Positions 61,878 through 64,000 of a DNA stretch of 64,000 nucleotides are shown piece after piece. Source of the DNA: Paenibacillus dendritiformis (GTDB lineage Bacteria > Bacillota > Bacilli > Paenibacillales > Paenibacillaceae); contig NZ_OX216966.1 of NCBI RefSeq assembly GCF_945605565.1, forward strand, positions 2,906,001 to 2,970,000. The letters are read 5' to 3'. Position numbers and translations under genes: made by a program. The notes beneath the pieces are model-generated. The model ran no database searches and was not told the DNA's origin. It worked only from the letters and a program-made list of their open reading frames with translations. The stretch's first letter is position 1, and each line of letters starts with the position of its first letter.

Positions 61878-62933
61878 ATGAATAATCATATCTCCGCGCA
61901 GAAAGAAAAACAAAAAATGAAATGTATTGTATGGGATCTGGACCATACGCTATGGGATGGGATCCTTCTCGAAGACAGCAATGTCACGCTTCGGGATGGA
62001 GTTGTTGAGATTATCAAAACGATTGACAGCCGGGGAATATTGCAGTCTGTTGCGAGCAAAAACGAGCATCAATCGGCCATGGACAAACTGGAAGAGTTCG
62101 GGCTCCAGGAATATTTCATTCATCCTCAAATCAACTGGAACGCGAAGTCCTCTTCCATCGCGGCGATTGCCAAATCGATTAATATCGGGATAGACACGAT
62201 CGCATTTATTGACGATCAACCCTTTGAAAGAGAAGAAGTCCAGTTTGTTCATCCTGACGTCCTCTGTATCGATGCCTCAGATTTACCAGTACTCCTGAGT
62301 ATGCCGGAAATGAATCCGAATTTTATTACGCAAGACTCCCAAAATCGAAGAAAAATGTATTTATGCGATATCAACCGCAATCGTGCCGAGGAAAGCTTCA
62401 CAGGTACGCATGAAGAGTTCTTGGCGTCGCTGAATATGAAATTCACGATATCCAGGGTAGGTGAAGGGGACTTACAGCGTGCCGAGGAATTAACGGTAAG
62501 AACCCACCAGTTGAATACAACCGGTTACACCTATTCCTATGAAGAAATCGATAAGTTAAGAAAATCGGATACCTCCCTGCTGTTAATTTCAGATTTGGAA
62601 GATAAATATGGAACCTACGGAAAGATCGGGCTTGCCATTGTCGACCTGGGGCAAGAGGTATGGACAATCAAGCTCCTTCTCATGTCTTGCCGCGTCATGT
62701 CGCGCGGCGTCGGGACCGTGATGATCAACCACATTATGAACCTGGCCAAAAAGGCCAATGTGACGCTGCGCGCCGATTTTGTATCCACGGATAAAAATCG
62801 GACAATGTATGTGACGTATAAATTTGCCGGCTTTCAGGAGGTTCATGAGGAAGGAGATTTCATCATCTTCGAAAATGATCTGTCCGCGATACAGCCGCTG
62901 CCGGATTATATCAAGCTAGTCGTAAATGATTAA
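61878..62933 (+). CDS. FkbH-like HAD-superfamily glyceryl-ACP synthase
   Basis: Dual enzyme that dephosphorylates 1,3-bisphosphoglycerate-derived substrate and loads a glyceryl group onto the ACP. The 351-residue product has the HAD motif VWDLDHTLWDGIL near residue 19, FIDDQPFEREEVQ near 100, and a GNAT-like C-terminal domain (about 190-330) with LLLMSCRVMSRGVGTVMI. This layout is that of FkbH (TIGR01686). ATG 61878 is chosen, seven bases after GGAGGA; the frame is also open from TTG 61863. With the ACP and both dehydrogenases it gives a complete set apart from the O-methyltransferase (FkbG), which is not seen in the window. Confidence 0.9.
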   Translation: MNNHISAQKEKQKMKCIVWDLDHTLWDGILLEDSNVTLRDGVVEIIKTIDSRGILQSVASKNEHQSAMDKLEEFGLQEYFIHPQINWNAKSSSIAAIAKSINIGIDTIAFIDDQPFEREEVQFVHPDVLCIDASDLPVLLSMPEMNPNFITQDSQNRRKMYLCDINRNRAEESFTGTHEEFLASLNMKFTISRVGEGDLQRAEELTVRTHQLNTTGYTYSYEEIDKLRKSDTSLLLISDLEDKYGTYGKIGLAIVDLGQEVWTIKLLLMSCRVMSRGVGTVMINHIMNLAKKANVTLRADFVSTDKNRTMYVTYKFAGFQEVHEEGDFIIFENDLSAIQPLPDYIKLVVND

Positions 62934-62970
62934 GGACATTCCTTATAGTACAAGGAGGCATGAGTCGAAA

Positions 62971-64000
62971 ATGGAGAAATTCGCTTTTCTTTTTCCGGGG
63001 CAAGGCACTCAGTTTTTGCAGATGGGAAAAGCATTTTATGATCATTATCCGATAGCCAGGCAGACCTTTGAGGAAGCAAGCGATGTCTCAGGCCTGGATT
63101 TGGCTAACCTCTGCTTCAGTGGGACCGTAAGCAGCCTTAATGAATTTTCAAATATGCAGCTTGCCATTCTGACTACGGAGATTGCGATATTCAGGGCGTA
63201 TATGAACGACTATGGCGTGTACCCTCAATTTGCCGTTGGCCATAGTATTGGAGAATATGCCGCGTTGGTGAGTGCAGGCGCGATGACCTTCGCGGATGCG
63301 ATCACCATCATGATGAAACGGGGAGAGCTGGTAAGCAGGATCATACAAAAGAATATGGGGCATATGGCAATCATTGAACAAGCCAGCTCGCAAATGATAG
63401 AAGATTGCATTAAGGCATCCCATGCACAGGATAGCGTTTATATTTCATGCTTTAATTCCGAGAGCCAATATGCAATCAGCGGATGGAACGACAAGCTTGA
63501 AGCGGTTGAGCAGCTGTTGCTGGATAAGGAGGCCATTGTGTCTCCGCTATTTCATAGTCCGCCCATTCACTCTCCTGCAATGAATGAGATTTGCATGGAA
63601 TATTTGGATTTTATGAATGGGTTTGAATTTTATCCATTCCGTTTTCCTGTCATTTCGAATTATTCCGGAGCTCCTTTCTCCGATCCGGCTCAAATAGCAA
63701 AAACGCTAACTTACCATTTAATCAGTCCCGTGTTATTTACATCGGCTAGTAACCTGTTTCATAAATATGGCGTTACGGCGACGATTGAAATGAGTCCGAA
63801 GTTATTATTGTCTGAATTTATTAAGGAAGATCAACCGAATATCAAAACGTATTGCTATGGCTTGATAAATGACAAGCAAAAGCTGGATGAGTTGTTCCAA
63901 TCCGATCCGAATTTTGTCAAGGATATGCCCAATTTTGCGGGAAGATGCCTGAGCATACTCGTGTCCACCGAGAACAAAAACCAGAACCAAAACGAATATA
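62971..64000 (+). CDS. Discrete acyltransferase of trans-AT type (3' end outside window)
   Basis: Serine acyltransferase of the FabD/malonyl-CoA-ACP family, presumed to load an extender unit onto a polyketide synthase in trans. Visible are FLFPGQGTQFLQMGKAF at the start, GHSIGEYAALVSAGAM with nucleophile Ser92, and FHSPPIHSPAM where FabD-type enzymes carry their His. The substrate motif before that His reads PLFH, not the HAFH of malonyl or YASH of methylmalonyl transferases. It starts at ATG 62971, 12 bases after AAGGAGG, and is open to the window edge (343 codons), already longer than a typical FabD of about 310. A fused second domain is therefore possible. Confidence 0.87.
   Translation, partial: MEKFAFLFPGQGTQFLQMGKAFYDHYPIARQTFEEASDVSGLDLANLCFSGTVSSLNEFSNMQLAILTTEIAIFRAYMNDYGVYPQFAVGHSIGEYAALVSAGAMTFADAITIMMKRGELVSRIIQKNMGHMAIIEQASSQMIEDCIKASHAQDSVYISCFNSESQYAISGWNDKLEAVEQLLLDKEAIVSPLFHSPPIHSPAMNEICMEYLDFMNGFEFYPFRFPVISNYSGAPFSDPAQIAKTLTYHLISPVLFTSASNLFHKYGVTATIEMSPKLLLSEFIKEDQPNIKTYCYGLINDKQKLDELFQSDPNFVKDMPNFAGRCLSILVSTENKNQNQNEY

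Noticed and set aside
1..64000. CRISPR arrays, rRNA and tRNA genes
   Set aside because: No spaced identical repeats with unique spacers, and no rRNA or tRNA cloverleaf sequence noticed; the 49-bp and 44-bp arrays are head-to-tail with no spacers.

Overview
The window reads as a chromosomal segment of an endospore-forming Bacillota, most likely a fairly GC-rich Paenibacillus. The grounds are sporulation genes (spoVM, a spoVIF-like gene), Bacillus-type genes such as ylaN, ylbF, ylbG, yloC, remA, yloB, fakA and prkC/prpC, strong GGAGG ribosome binding sites, and gene order that follows the yloA-to-recG neighbourhood of Bacillus subtilis. No rRNA, tRNA or CRISPR array was recognised.

Layout. 1-2.5 kb: the 5' part of a class A penicillin-binding protein. 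3.0-5.1 kb: an IS110-family transposase that appears to sit inside an older element with inverted ends and a 6-bp target duplication. 5.4-24.3 kb: housekeeping and accessory genes (rpsD, a GAF-GGDEF diguanylate cyclase, an M29 aminopeptidase, a His-less HPr-like protein, ylaN, a Ca2+/H+ exchanger, ftsW, an M20 amidohydrolase, a bacterial XPB helicase with its Helicase_C_3 partner, ylbF-ylbG, a LysR regulator overlapping a PHP phosphoesterase gene). 24.7-26.1 kb: an IS3-family element with a programmed -1 frameshift. 26.7-57.0 kb: a conserved core of RNA, translation and envelope genes (rqcH, yloB, yitJ, yloC, remA, gmk, rpoZ, coaBC, priA, def, fmt, rsmB, rlmN, prpC, prkC, rsgA, rpe, spoVM, rpmB, yloU, fakA, degV, recG, spoVIF-like). 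It is interrupted by a MITE between gmk and rpoZ and by two tandem-repeat arrays between rsmB and rlmN.

57.1-64.0 kb: base composition drops to visibly AT-rich and a natural-product gene cluster begins, running off the right edge. It opens with a BtrH-like protein, two very short homologous peptide genes (17 and 19 codons, each with a strong ribosome binding site) and a PqqD-like 82-83 residue protein that resembles a RiPP recognition element. A co-directional cassette follows: 3-hydroxyacyl-CoA dehydrogenase, acyl carrier protein, acyl-CoA dehydrogenase, FkbH-like glyceryl-ACP synthase and a discrete acyltransferase. That cassette is the logic for making hydroxymalonyl- or methoxymalonyl-ACP and feeding it to a trans-AT polyketide/NRPS line. 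The juxtaposition of a RiPP-like peptide/recognition module with a PKS extender-unit cassette is the most unusual thing in the window.

Smaller points of interest are an interspersed intergenic repeat with a TGCAGTTTTGCAGGAAT-like core in at least four intergenic regions, an 8-codon upstream ORF overlapping the rsgA start, and a possible bridge-RNA locus upstream of the IS110 transposase. Start codons were chosen by ribosome binding site and family length, and several differ from the longest open frame. All functional calls are from reading motifs by eye; no database search was run.
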